Shown here: positions 43,359 through 51,443 of the stretch, one piece after another | Layout: every line of letters begins with the position of its first letter | Position numbering within the stretch: position 1 is the stretch's first letter | Assembly (NCBI RefSeq): GCF_016584665.1 | Contig: NZ_BBJB01000065.1 | Span: 1-64,000, forward strand | Direction: 5' to 3' | Source: Pseudanabaena sp. lw0831 | Lineage (GTDB): Bacteria; Cyanobacteriota; Cyanobacteriia; Pseudanabaenales; Pseudanabaenaceae | Length of the DNA stretch: 64,000 nucleotides | Made by a program: the position numbers and the translations under genes | Notes under the pieces: generated by a model | Databases searched by the model: none | What the model was told of the DNA's origin: nothing | The model's input: the letters and a program-made list of their open reading frames with translations, nothing else

Positions 43359-43688
43359 ATGAGTTACGCAATCATTGAAACAGGCGGTAAGCAATATCGC
43401 GTCGAAGTCGGCAGATTTTATGACGTTGAGCTACTAGAAGCCGAAGAAGATAGTAAATTGACAATTGATAAAGTTTTGTTTGTCAATATGGATGGCGACA
43501 TTTCTATTGGTCAGCCCATCGTTGATAGCGCTAGCGTAGAAGTTACCGTAATGCGCCATCACAAGGCGAAAAAAGTAATCGTATACAAAATGCGTCCTAA
43601 GAAGAAAACTCGCAGAAAGAACGGTCACCGCCAGCCATTGACTCGGATCATGGTTGAAGCAATCAATCTAAGCGGTCAAGCTGCTTAA
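43359..43688 (+). CDS. rplU: 50S ribosomal protein L21
   Basis: Binds 23S rRNA in the large ribosomal subunit. 109 residues, with the signature MSYAIIETGGKQYRVEVG start and HHKAKKVIVYKMRPKKKTRRKNGHRQ tail motif split by a KKT. Followed 79 bp later by rpmA, the standard order. A 13-bp-arm hairpin lies between the two, so part of the transcript may end before rpmA. The ~130-bp leader upstream has no motif I recognise. Confidence 0.97.
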   Translation: MSYAIIETGGKQYRVEVGRFYDVELLEAEEDSKLTIDKVLFVNMDGDISIGQPIVDSASVEVTVMRHHKAKKVIVYKMRPKKKTRRKNGHRQPLTRIMVEAINLSGQAA

Positions 43689-43701
43689 AACCAGTTATCA
43701 C

Positions 43702-43730
43702 ATACAAAAGGCGCTTTGCGCCTTTTGTAT
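43702..43730 (+). terminator. Hairpin between rplU and rpmA
   Basis: 13-bp perfect arms (ATACAAAAGGCGC) with TTT loop, apex GCTTTGC. Only weak T-run after it, so probably attenuation or none rather than full termination. Confidence 0.75.
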
Positions 43731-43767
43731 ATAAGCGTCTTTAAACTATTAGGAGGATACAAAACAA

Positions 43768-44055
43768 ATGGCACATAAGAAGGGTACAGGTAGTACAAGA
43801 AACGGACGCGACTCTAATGCTAAACGCCTCGGCGTAAAGCGTTACGGTGGTCAAGTCGTTAAGGCTGGTAGCATCCTAGTCCGTCAACGCGGCACTAAGT
43901 TTCACCCAGGCAATAACGTCGGTCGCGGTAGCGATGACACATTGTATGCAACCGTTGATGGCGTTGTGACTTTTGAGCGCTTTGGCAAAACCCGCAAGAA
44001 AATTAGCGTTTATGCACCTGTAGCTGTAGAAGTTGCAGAAGCAGAAGTTGCTTAA
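43768..44055 (+). CDS. rpmA: 50S ribosomal protein L27
   Basis: Near the peptidyl-transferase centre. 95 residues: [20 protein letters not shown] and [27 protein letters not shown] and [12 protein letters not shown] are all typical. AGGAGG at 43751-43756 precedes the ATG by 11 bp. No N-terminal extension of the Firmicute type. Followed by two hairpins that should terminate transcription. Confidence 0.97.
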   Translation: MAHKKGTGSTRNGRDSNAKRLGVKRYGGQVVKAGSILVRQRGTKFHPGNNVGRGSDDTLYATVDGVVTFERFGKTRKKISVYAPVAVEVAEAEVA

Positions 44056-44060
44056 TGCTT

Positions 44061-44105
44061 AAAACAAAAAAGAGATTGCGCAAAGCGCAATCTCTTTTTT
44101 GTTTT
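44061..44105 (+). terminator. 45-bp terminator after rpmA
   Basis: 21-bp perfect arms (AAAACAAAAAAGAGATTGCG then C) with AAA loop, apex GCAAAGC, 5 bp after the stop. Ends in T's. Confidence 0.85.
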
Positions 44106-44130
44106 AGAGGCTGTACAAAGTACAGCCTCT
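44106..44130. terminator. 25-bp hairpin, second behind rpmA
   Basis: 11-bp perfect arms (AGAGGCTGTAC) with AAA loop, directly adjoining the previous hairpin and near the stop of the converging receiver gene. Confidence 0.75.
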
Positions 44131-44134
44131 ATTT

Positions 44135-44551
44135 TTATGTTTTCGCTGATTCGTAATACTGCAAAAGGTTTTTGAGTTTCTCGATCTGAATTGGTTTACT
44201 AATGTAATCATTCATTCCTGCATCACGACAGAGATTTTGATCGTCATCGGTGGCATTTGCAGTCATAGCAACGATCGCAATTGGAGGAAGTTGTGTTTCT
44301 GATTCCTGCTTACGAATATATTTGGTTGTCTCCAAACCATCCATCTCAGGCATCTGAATATCCATCAGGATCAGATCGTAGGCTGTGTTGGCGATCGCTT
44401 TAATTGCTTCTACACCGTTATTAACTATATCGGCTTGATATCCCAAGTGATTCAACACTCGTTTGGCTACCTTTTGGTTGACTGGGTTATCTTCAGCTAA
44501 GAGTATTTTGAAACTAGATGCAGACGAATCGAGTTTGCCTGAGGTATCCAT
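44135..44551 (-). CDS. Single-domain response regulator
   Basis: 138 residues: a CheY-like receiver (KILLAEDNPVNQKVAKRVL, phospho-acceptor D64 in LILMDIQMPEMDG, MTANATDD and ISKPIQ), with no output domain. It closely resembles the receiver of the hybrid kinase at 30929, so it may form part of the same phosphorelay type; inferred. It starts 6 bp after the gatC stop on the same strand, so it is probably co-transcribed with gatC. Confidence 0.92.
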   Translation of the reverse strand: MDTSGKLDSSASSFKILLAEDNPVNQKVAKRVLNHLGYQADIVNNGVEAIKAIANTAYDLILMDIQMPEMDGLETTKYIRKQESETQLPPIAIVAMTANATDDDQNLCRDAGMNDYISKPIQIEKLKNLLQYYESAKT

Positions 44552-44557
44552 AGAGGT

Positions 44558-44848
44558 CTAACCCATAATTTGTGGTACGCGGAAAAAGTCTTCTTCTCGA
44601 TCGGGCGCACAGTTAAGCAAGACCTCGCGATCTGTAAAGGGTTGTAATATGTCGGGGCGAGTAATATTGACAGTATTAACGGCTCTAGTTGTCGGTTCAA
44701 CCCCTTCTAGCAAAGGATCGAGTTCATTTAGCTGTTGGAAGTAGTCCAAAATGCTATCTAGCTGCTTAGTAAAAGAAATTTCTTCAGCTTCAGTTAATTG
44801 TAAACGTCCTAAATGAGCTACGTGGCGAACTTGCTCTCTGTCAATCAT
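44558..44848 (-). CDS. gatC: Glutamyl-tRNA(Gln) amidotransferase subunit C
   Basis: Small subunit of the GatCAB complex that turns Glu-tRNA(Gln) into Gln-tRNA(Gln). 96 residues: MIDREQVRHVAHLGRLQLTE with the DPLLEGVEPTTRAV and DREEDFFRVPQIMG end are typical of GatC. gatA and gatB are not in the window, consistent with scattered gat genes in cyanobacteria. First gene of a pair with the receiver gene. Confidence 0.95.
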   Translation of the reverse strand: MIDREQVRHVAHLGRLQLTEAEEISFTKQLDSILDYFQQLNELDPLLEGVEPTTRAVNTVNITRPDILQPFTDREVLLNCAPDREEDFFRVPQIMG

Positions 44849-44959
44849 GATCTTTATATAATTTTTAGCTAATAATAATCTTTAAACAAGGGGCTTACGC
44901 CTTATTTAAAGATTGGGGAAAAGAACTAAGCAAATCTTATGTGAATTTCAGAAAACAGT

Positions 44960-45472
44960 CTAAAAGAATAAATTAATGTCAGCTCTACCAGTAGTTTTTA
45001 GCCAGTTTTGGGCTTCAATGTAGTTGTTCGGCGCAAGGCGAATCGCCCTCACCCAATGATCGGCAGCAATGTTGAAATATTCTTCAGATTGTTCTTCATC
45101 TTGAGCATTTTCGCCTTTATGGTGATAAATCACCGCCACGTTATTGAGAGCCTGTGGCATTCGAGGATTAAGATCGATCGCCTGTTCATAAAACTCTAGT
45201 GCCTTATCATGATCGCCGTTGCTGGCATGAATTAAGCCCATGTTGTAATACACGTAGCTGCGATCGTAGGAATTTTCCTCAAGCTTAAGAGCTTCTTCGT
45301 AGTTAGCCAATGCTTCGGCATATTCGCCATCACCTTGTGCAGACATGCCATCTCGATAGTAAGCAAAGGCCTCTTTTTCTCTCTGACTGGCAGGAAAGAG
45401 TTTTAAAATCGTGTCGGCAATAACGGTAAAAGTTTGATCGACGAAGTTGTCATTACGTTGCGATCTAGGCAT
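44960..45472 (-). CDS. ycf3: Photosystem I assembly protein Ycf3
   Basis: Chaperone-like protein needed to assemble photosystem I. 170 residues with three tandem TPR repeats ([59 protein letters not shown]) and the conserved opening [20 protein letters not shown] and ending [17 protein letters not shown]. Length agrees with cyanobacterial and plastid Ycf3. Stand-alone, on the strand of gatC. Confidence 0.96.
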   Translation of the reverse strand: MPRSQRNDNFVDQTFTVIADTILKLFPASQREKEAFAYYRDGMSAQGDGEYAEALANYEEALKLEENSYDRSYVYYNMGLIHASNGDHDKALEFYEQAIDLNPRMPQALNNVAVIYHHKGENAQDEEQSEEYFNIAADHWVRAIRLAPNNYIEAQNWLKTTGRADINLFF

Positions 45473-45527
45473 AGTTCTTTATAAATTTGCAGTCAATTAC
45501 TAATCAGCATACCAAAAGCTTGATAAA

Positions 45528-45586
45528 TTAAAACCCATAAAGTTAAGAGGCACTCGAAGCGTGCCTCTTAACTTTATGGGTTTTAA
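45528..45586 (-). terminator. 59-bp palindrome overlapping an ABC permease stop
   Basis: 26-bp perfect arms (TTAAAACCCATAAAGTTAAG... to GGCAC) around TCGAAGC. Has AAAACCCA ends. Its right tip holds the permease TAA stop codon. Confidence 0.85.
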
Positions 45587-46374
45587 CTAGATGCACTTGT
45601 GTAAAACTTCAAGGCAAATCGCCAAAATTGATTTGAAACATAAAGTAATCCGATCGCTAAAAACATCGAACTGATGATCCAACCAGCTTCACCACGTCCC
45701 AAGAGCGTTTCGGCTGGAACCGTTGTCAAAAAAGCGATCGGCACAATGAAAGTAAAAAAGAAACGGTAAGAGGCGGGATAAGCTGCCATCGGATAGCGAC
45801 CTGCTTCCATTAATCCGCGTAACACTTCGGTAACGTTATAAATTTTTACAAACCAGATACTAGTTGCGCCGAGCATAAACCAAATGCTGTAGAGACTAAT
45901 GCAGCCAAAAGTCAGGGGAATTAAACCCAAAAGATAATTGCTCAAACTTAATCCCAGTTTGTTGCCTGCATAAATCAAAAGCCCGACACCAAAAATTAAA
46001 TTAGGAAATCCCCAAGGTGAGATCGCTCTTGCCGATAGCCAAAACTGGCTACTGATCGGTTTTAAAAGCACAAAATCTAATGTCCCTTTCTGGACATGAT
46101 CCACGATTTTGCTTAAGTTAGGCGCGAGAAAGGTGCTGGAAAATCCTTCGAGAATCGTAAATATACCAAGCACAACGATCGCTTCTTCCCATCGCCAACC
46201 TGCGAAAGTGTAACCAGTGCGATAAAACAAAAATAGTCCAAACAAACTTCCTGCCAAATTGCCAATACTGCCTAGGGCAGCGATCGCAAAGTTAATCCGA
46301 TATTCGAGTTCGGCGGCGATCGCCGTTGACCAGAAAAGCTTTAAGGCTCTTAAATATCTACTCGTATTGGTCAT
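45583..46374 (-). CDS. ABC-2 type transporter permease (DUF990 family)
   Basis: 263 residues with six hydrophobic segments. ELEYRINFAIAALGSIGNLAGSLFGLFLFYR and the later LRGLMEAGRYPMAAYP and VPIAFLTTVPAETLLGR are typical of cyanobacterial DUF990-like exporter permeases, which act with a partner permease and an ATPase. Neither partner is in the window, so substrate is unknown. The neighbouring RRM gene lies 157 bp upstream on the same strand. Function inferred from family only. Confidence 0.85.
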   Translation of the reverse strand: MTNTSRYLRALKLFWSTAIAAELEYRINFAIAALGSIGNLAGSLFGLFLFYRTGYTFAGWRWEEAIVVLGIFTILEGFSSTFLAPNLSKIVDHVQKGTLDFVLLKPISSQFWLSARAISPWGFPNLIFGVGLLIYAGNKLGLSLSNYLLGLIPLTFGCISLYSIWFMLGATSIWFVKIYNVTEVLRGLMEAGRYPMAAYPASYRFFFTFIVPIAFLTTVPAETLLGRGEAGWIISSMFLAIGLLYVSNQFWRFALKFYTSASS

Positions 46375-46400
46375 AAGTAATTGAACAAAATTAACTACCT

Positions 46401-46445
46401 AAATTTGTAAGATTGCGCCCCTCTGAAGCGCAACCTTACAAATTT
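46401..46445. repeat. 45-bp hairpin in the RRM-permease gap
   Basis: 18-bp arms, one mismatch (AAATTTGTAAGATTGCGC), around CCCTCTGAA. The stem-loop resembles the one at 47126-47178 in its GTAAG/TTGCGC core. Confidence 0.75.
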
Positions 46446-46468
46446 GGGTTTATATGGCTTACTCGCTA

Positions 46469-46507
46469 CAAATTGCGGAGAACAGCTTAGCCATTCTTCG
46501 CAATTTG
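46469..46507 (-). terminator. Hairpin after the RRM gene
   Basis: 14-bp arms (CAAATTGCGGAGAA), one mismatch, 11-base loop, 24 bp past the RRM protein stop on the minus strand. No T-run, so termination is uncertain. Confidence 0.5.
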
Positions 46508-46530
46508 CAATTTTTGCAATTAATATAGGC

Positions 46531-46815
46531 TTAGGCGTAACCACGACCCCTAGGGCGATCGTTACTACGTTCAGCACGAGGCTTAGCCTTATTAACGCGA
46601 AGGGTTCGTCCCATCCATTCGGCTTCGTTCAGCGCCGCGATCGCCGCTTCTTCTTGAGCATCGTCCTCCATGTCCACGAAGGCGAAACCCCGAACCCGAC
46701 CTGTTTCTTGGTCGGTGGGCAATTGCACACGCTTTACAGTACCGTAGTCTGAAAAGACGCTTGTTAAGTCGTCTTTAGCAGCTTGATAAGACAAATTTCC
46801 AACGTAAATAGTCAC
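46531..46815 (-). CDS. RRM-type RNA-binding protein
   Basis: 94 residues: one RRM with RNP2 (TIYVGNLSY) and RNP1 (RGFAFVDME), and a short Arg/Gly-rich tail (RPRGRGYA). Cyanobacterial Rbp proteins of this kind bind mRNA, are often cold-induced and help place photosystem transcripts at thylakoids. The start is a GTG at 46815, supported by GGAG 10 bp before it. The 390-bp upstream space may carry a cold-responsive leader; I see no clear structure. Confidence 0.93.
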   Translation of the reverse strand: MTIYVGNLSYQAAKDDLTSVFSDYGTVKRVQLPTDQETGRVRGFAFVDMEDDAQEEAAIAALNEAEWMGRTLRVNKAKPRAERSNDRPRGRGYA

Positions 46816-47208
46816 AGTCAGTTCGCTCCAAAAAAGAGATCGATATAATAATTTAGCCAGTCTTCGGAAAAGACTCGCTCGATCCGAGATCTCACAAATC
46901 CAACCTAAATTTCAGCTTTGATATAGTTTACCGTTTACCCGCAACAATTTGCGTAGGCTGTATTACAAAGCTTTATGCAACTAATGGTAAAGAGATTCCT
47001 AGGTCTTAAAAAGCTTAATAAATTCCTTGCTGAAAGCGTTACTTCTGGTGATTTGCGATCGCATTTAGCAAAATATGCCAAGATCCGACTCAAAATTTAT
47101 ATCTAAAGACATAGGCTAATTGCAAACCCAAACTTACAGGGTTGCACCCCTCAAGGGCGCAACCCTGTAAGTTTGGGTAACTTAATTTTGTACAAGTACT
47201 TAAAAAAC
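46816..47208. other. 393-bp spacer: RRM leader and the SecD-like gene's upstream region
   Basis: No gene. It holds a palindrome at 47126-47178 and, presumably, the promoter and leader of the RRM gene; I could not define boxes. Confidence 0.5.
47126..47178. repeat. 53-bp palindrome before the SecD-like gene
   Basis: 20-bp perfect arms (ACCCAAACTTACAGGGTTGC) around ACCCCTCAAGGGC. Outer ends of the AACCCA type. 31 bp before the first ATG. Confidence 0.8.
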
Positions 47209-48081
47209 ATGAACTTAAAAAATATGAACAATCGACAACAGTTACTTGCTTTGTTATTGACAGCTAGCTTAGGAACTTGCGTTTCACCATCATTTAGTCA
47301 GCCACCAAAACCGAGCCTAACCCAGCAAAGTGGTGTAAAGATTACATTGCAAGCAAAAATCAATCCTGCACAAGGTATTAACACAATTACGCCACAAATG
47401 ATGGAAAGAGCCAAACTCGTTTTGGAGAAGCGTATTAATGGTTTAGGAATTTCTGGAGCATCTGTTGAAATCTCTGGTAACAATCAGTTAGTTGTGAAAT
47501 TACCAAGCATAAAAGATCCTACTCAAGCTAATCGTGTGGTTGAGACAACTGGTCAACTTGATTTTCGCAAACAGAAAAAAGGTACGGAAGGTAAGTTAAA
47601 CGAAAGATTGCAGATCTATCAAATGATAATCGCTCAGCGTGAAGCTCTTAAAAATTCTACCGATCAAAAGGCGATCGCGGCAAATGAGGCAATCTATAAA
47701 AAGAGTGTTCAAGCTCTTAAGGACATCTTTGAAAACACAGGCTTAAGTGGCAATATGATCAAAGATGCCTATGCTACCCCGCTATTCAAAGGTTCTAGTG
47801 CTTGGCAAATTACGCTAACGTTTGATGATAAAGGTGGTGCTTTATTTGCTAAGACTACTAGCGAAATTGCGGGAACAGGTCGCGCTTTAGGCATTTTTCT
47901 AGACGATAAATTCATTAGTGCGCCAATAGTGGGAGCCGAATTTCAAAGTCAAGGCATTACAGGTGGGCGAGCTGTCATTACTGGACAATTTACTGTAGAT
48001 TCGGCAACTGAACTCGCTTTACAGTTGCGATCAGGTGCATTGCCTGTCTCCTTTGAAGTTGTCAAAACTCATTCGTTTTAA
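47209..48081 (+). CDS. Soluble exported paralogue of the SecD periplasmic domain
   Basis: 290 residues from the ATG at 47209 (47224 is also possible; the two start regions are a 15-bp tandem repeat). N-terminal signal-like segment (LLALLLTASLGTCVSPSFSQ), possibly a lipoprotein with a weak lipobox LGTC. The rest aligns with SecD residues ~40-285 just downstream: LTLQAKINP-type start, ERAKLVLEKRINGLGIS, GTGRALGIFLDDKFIS, GGRAVITGQFT. It lacks SecD's first helix and all its C-terminal membrane domain. Sequence similarity to the adjacent secD is high, including a 31-bp identical stretch. A role helping or modulating SecDF is inferred. Confidence 0.8.
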   Translation: MNLKNMNNRQQLLALLLTASLGTCVSPSFSQPPKPSLTQQSGVKITLQAKINPAQGINTITPQMMERAKLVLEKRINGLGISGASVEISGNNQLVVKLPSIKDPTQANRVVETTGQLDFRKQKKGTEGKLNERLQIYQMIIAQREALKNSTDQKAIAANEAIYKKSVQALKDIFENTGLSGNMIKDAYATPLFKGSSAWQITLTFDDKGGALFAKTTSEIAGTGRALGIFLDDKFISAPIVGAEFQSQGITGGRAVITGQFTVDSATELALQLRSGALPVSFEVVKTHSF

Positions 48082-48163
48082 AGTTGTTTTTCTCGATCGG
48101 CCTCATCAAATTTCTTGTAAAAATCGTGTAAAGCTGGGCTTTTATAGCTGTAGCTAGAAAAGT

Positions 48164-48220
48164 TATAGCTGTCAAAACGATTTGCGGCGCTTCGCGCCGC
48201 AAATCGTTTTGACAGCTATA
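48164..48220. repeat. 57-bp palindrome between the SecD-like gene and secD
   Basis: 27-bp perfect arms (TATAGCTGTCAAAACGATTT then GCGGCGC) with TTC loop, apex GCGCTTCGCGC. With the one at 47126 it brackets the SecD-like gene. Confidence 0.85.
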
Positions 48221-48348
48221 TAACCAATTCAGGGCTGCTATCCGTGGGGTATGATGGCAGATGTCTCAAAATATCCTCTGTTTAATCTGGCTCTAAGTAA
48301 AGCTCAACCAGCTATACAAAAAAGCTATATAAAAAGCTCAAAAAAAAT

Positions 48349-49845
48349 ATGGGTAAACAAAGCCGCCTGCTTGCCTTTGTACTGGCAATTTTAATCGGGG
48401 CTGTGTATTTAATCGTCAGTCATCCTCCTAAATTAGGTTTGGATCTCAGAGGTGGTGCACAGCTTACACTCCAAGCAAAAATTAATCCTGAGCAAGGAAT
48501 TAATGAAATTACGCCGCGTATCATGGAAACTGCCAAATTTGTGGTTGAGCAGCGCATTAATGGCTTAGGGGTTTCTGAAGCAACAATTTTGCTGTCGGGT
48601 AATGATCAACTAATCGTGCAGTTGCCAGGAGTAAACGATCCTGCTCAAGCCGAGCGCGTAATTGGTACAACTGCCCAGCTTGACTTTCGGAAGCAAAAGA
48701 AAAGTACGGAAAGTGAGCTAAGGGCAAGATTGCAAATTCAGCAGGCGGCGACAATTCAGCGTGAAGTTCTGAAAAATTCTACCGATCAAAAGGCGATCGC
48801 GGAAAACGAAGTAGCCTACAAGAAAAGTATTGAAGATTTAAAAGGGATCTTTGAACGCACTGGCTTAACAGGCAATATGCTCAAAGATGCAGTTGCTTCA
48901 CCAACAGGAAATGGTCCCGATTCTTGGCAAGTTGCACTGACCTTTGATGATAAGGGCGGCGATCTATTTGCGAAAACCACTAGCGAAATCGGTGGTACTG
49001 GTCGCGCCTTAGGAATTTTTCTAGACGATAAATTAATTAGCTCCCCATCTGTTGGCCCCGAATTTCAAGGTAAAGGTATTACGGGTGGAAGGGCTGTAAT
49101 CACAGGTAACTTTACCTTAGACTCAGCTACCGAATTAGCTTTGCAGTTACGCGCTGGAGCTTTGCCCGTGCCTGTGGAAATTGTCGAGAACCGCACTGTT
49201 GGCGCAACTCTCGGCGCAGATAGCATCCTCAGTAGTATTTATGCTGGAGTTGCGGGCTTACTACTAGTACTGATTTTCATGGTGCTGTATTACCGTATTT
49301 TGGGAATGGTCGCCGATATCGCGCTGATCACCTATGCGATTATTACTTTTTCGTTGTTTGGCTTATTGGGCGTAGTGCTCACCTTGCCAGGGATTGCAGG
49401 ATTTATCCTCAGTATCGGTATGGCAGTGGATGCGAACGTATTAATTTTTGAACGCACTAAAGAAGAATTAAAAGCGGGACGCACACTTTATAAATCCGTT
49501 GAAGCAGGTTTTTATCGAGCTTGGTCTAGCATTCTTGATAGTAATGTGACGACATTAATTGCTTGCGCCGCACTGTTTTGGCTTGGTTCGGGATTTGTAA
49601 AAGGCTTTGCAGTTACTCTTGGGGTCGGGGTGCTGACCAGTATGTTTACGGCAATCACCCTGAGCCGATCGCTAATGTTAGCAATGATTAGCAATCCGAT
49701 ATTCCGCAAGCCTGAATATTACGGAATGAAGGCTTTTGGCAAAATCTCATCGACAGCGATCGATGTAGATTCAAAAACTGAGGATGAATCGAAAGATAGT
49801 AAAAACGACAATAAAAAAGACAATACAAGTGGTGCAGTCTTATGA
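48349..49845 (+). CDS. secD: Protein translocase subunit SecD
   Basis: Couples the proton gradient to late steps of protein export through SecYEG. 498 residues: a first membrane helix (~8-25), LGLDLRGGAQLTLQ, a large periplasmic domain (~30-285) and five C-terminal helices with the SIGMAVDANVLIFERTKEEL motif and its proton-relay Asp. The C-terminus is a charged tail (KDSKNDNKKDNTSG). Overlaps secF by 4 bp (ATGA). The upstream gene duplicates its periplasmic domain. Confidence 0.96.
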   Translation: MGKQSRLLAFVLAILIGAVYLIVSHPPKLGLDLRGGAQLTLQAKINPEQGINEITPRIMETAKFVVEQRINGLGVSEATILLSGNDQLIVQLPGVNDPAQAERVIGTTAQLDFRKQKKSTESELRARLQIQQAATIQREVLKNSTDQKAIAENEVAYKKSIEDLKGIFERTGLTGNMLKDAVASPTGNGPDSWQVALTFDDKGGDLFAKTTSEIGGTGRALGIFLDDKLISSPSVGPEFQGKGITGGRAVITGNFTLDSATELALQLRAGALPVPVEIVENRTVGATLGADSILSSIYAGVAGLLLVLIFMVLYYRILGMVADIALITYAIITFSLFGLLGVVLTLPGIAGFILSIGMAVDANVLIFERTKEELKAGRTLYKSVEAGFYRAWSSILDSNVTTLIACAALFWLGSGFVKGFAVTLGVGVLTSMFTAITLSRSLMLAMISNPIFRKPEYYGMKAFGKISSTAIDVDSKTEDESKDSKNDNKKDNTSGAVL

Positions 49846-50804
49846 GATTAGATGTAATCAAAAATGCTCGTCTTTACATCACGATTTCGACAGCAGTGAT
49901 TTTGGCTGGGATCGTGGCAATGGTGTTGTCTTTTCAGCAGTTAGGTTCGCCCTTGCGATTGGGAATAGACTTTACAGGTGGCTCCAGCATCACATTGGGA
50001 TTAGCCTGTAATGCTGGCAATTGCGGCAAGCCAATTGATGTAAGTGTCGTCAGGCAAGCGATTGAAAGCAAAGGTTTTACCAACAGCGTCATTCAATTAG
50101 TTGAGGGCAAAGATCTCAAGGGTGTATCAGTACGGACGGCTCATCTCTCAACCGATGAACGCGAAAAGCTAAAAAATTCCCTCGCAGAGTCTTTGAAGCA
50201 ATATGGTGAAGTTGATCCTAAAAAGTCGCAAATAGATGAAGTCGGACCCGCGATTGGGCAGCAAGGGCTTAGAAATGGGCTACTTGCTCTTGCCTTGTCT
50301 TTTTCAGGTATTGGCATTTATTTAGCATTTCGTTTTCAACTGGATTACGCCGCCTTTGCAATTATTGCGCTGTTTCACGACATGCTCGTAACTGTTGGGG
50401 CATTTGCTGTGCTGGGGCTAACGATGGGTGTGGAGATCGATAGCTTGTTTATTGTGTCGATGCTGACGATTTGCGGCTTCTCGGTGAATGATACGGTGGT
50501 CATTTACGATCGCATTCGCGAAAATGTAAAGCTTGACGCAGGTGCTTCTAACTTTAATCAGTTGGTTAATGCTTCGGTCAATCAAACTCTAGGGAGATCG
50601 ATTAATACATCGCTAACCGCAACTCTTCCCCTTGTGGCTATTTTCTTGTTTGGCGGTGCAACCCTGAGATTTTTCTCTCTTGCCTTGATTATTGGCTTCC
50701 TTTCTGGAGCTTATTCCAGTATCTTCAATGCCAGTATTTTACTGGCATGGTGGCGTAGCCGTCAGAATCCTAAAATTAGTCAACCTCCACTAGAGGTAAA
50801 CTAA
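49842..50804 (+). CDS. secF: Protein translocase subunit SecF
   Basis: Partner of SecD in export. 320 residues: first helix (AVILAGIVAMVLSF), LGIDFTGGSSITLG motif, then a smaller periplasmic part with a two-Cys insert (CNAGNCGKP) and five helices containing GFSVNDTVVIYDRIREN. Translation coupled to secD through the ATGA overlap. The two extra cysteines, spaced CxxxC-like, are not usual for SecF and could form a disulfide; I note them only as an observation. Confidence 0.96.
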   Translation: MRLDVIKNARLYITISTAVILAGIVAMVLSFQQLGSPLRLGIDFTGGSSITLGLACNAGNCGKPIDVSVVRQAIESKGFTNSVIQLVEGKDLKGVSVRTAHLSTDEREKLKNSLAESLKQYGEVDPKKSQIDEVGPAIGQQGLRNGLLALALSFSGIGIYLAFRFQLDYAAFAIIALFHDMLVTVGAFAVLGLTMGVEIDSLFIVSMLTICGFSVNDTVVIYDRIRENVKLDAGASNFNQLVNASVNQTLGRSINTSLTATLPLVAIFLFGGATLRFFSLALIIGFLSGAYSSIFNASILLAWWRSRQNPKISQPPLEVN

Positions 50805-50840
50805 ATGATAAGGGCGGTGCAAAGCACCGCCCTTATCATT
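50804..50840 (+). terminator. 37-bp palindrome ending secDF
   Basis: 17-bp perfect arms (AATGATAAGGGCGGTGC) with AAA loop, apex GCAAAGC. It shares the last base of the secF stop codon. Confidence 0.85.
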
Positions 50841-50876
50841 AGAGCTATTATGTGAGTAAGTCTCTGGCATATAACT

Positions 50877-51443
50877 ATGACTATAACTACAAATCGGAAG
50901 CTTACATTTGACGAATATCTAACCTATGACGATGGTACTGACAAAAGATATGAATTTAACGATGGAGAATTAGTAGAAGTGACACCGCCAATAGGATTAC
51001 ATGAAAGAATTGTCACTTTTTTATTGGTCTTTTTATCTGTAACTATCAAGCAAAAATCTTATCCTTATTGTGTGCGATCCAATGGAGTCGAAATTTGGAC
51101 AGGTAATCGCACGCGCCGCCCTGATGTATGTGTGTTGAGCAAGCAACAAGAACTAGATATTTTAAGAAAAGCGGCTATCTTATTTACTCCGCCCTTATTA
51201 GTAATTGAGGTCGTTAGCCCAGATTATCGGAATGTCGATCGCCAAGAAAAATTGCACGAATATCAAAATGTTGGCGTATTTGAGTATTGGATTGTTGATG
51301 CAGGATTGGCTATCATTTCGGTTCTAAATATGGTGAATGGACAGTACCAAGAAACTGTTTTCCATCTAGGAGAGCAGATTATCTCGCCAACATTTGCCGA
51401 TCTCCAGCTTACAGTTGATGATGTTTTGAATGCAGATATATGA
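50877..51443 (+). CDS. Uma2 family endonuclease-like protein
   Basis: 188 residues, DUF820/Uma2, a PD-(D/E)XK family expanded in cyanobacteria. RYEFNDGELVEVTPP, RRPDVCV, LVIEVVSPDYRNVD and KLHEYQNVGVFEYWIVD are the family's conserved steps (Asp, Glu and Lys all present). These proteins are presumed nucleases of unknown role. Its TGA overlaps the next gene's ATG (ATGA), so the two are coupled. 72 bp after secF, past a hairpin, so probably an independent unit. Confidence 0.9.
   Translation: MTITTNRKLTFDEYLTYDDGTDKRYEFNDGELVEVTPPIGLHERIVTFLLVFLSVTIKQKSYPYCVRSNGVEIWTGNRTRRPDVCVLSKQQELDILRKAAILFTPPLLVIEVVSPDYRNVDRQEKLHEYQNVGVFEYWIVDAGLAIISVLNMVNGQYQETVFHLGEQIISPTFADLQLTVDDVLNADI

Noticed and set aside
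47173-47208. Upstream TTG start for the SecD-like gene
   Set aside because: It lies in a palindrome arm and adds residues before the signal peptide.
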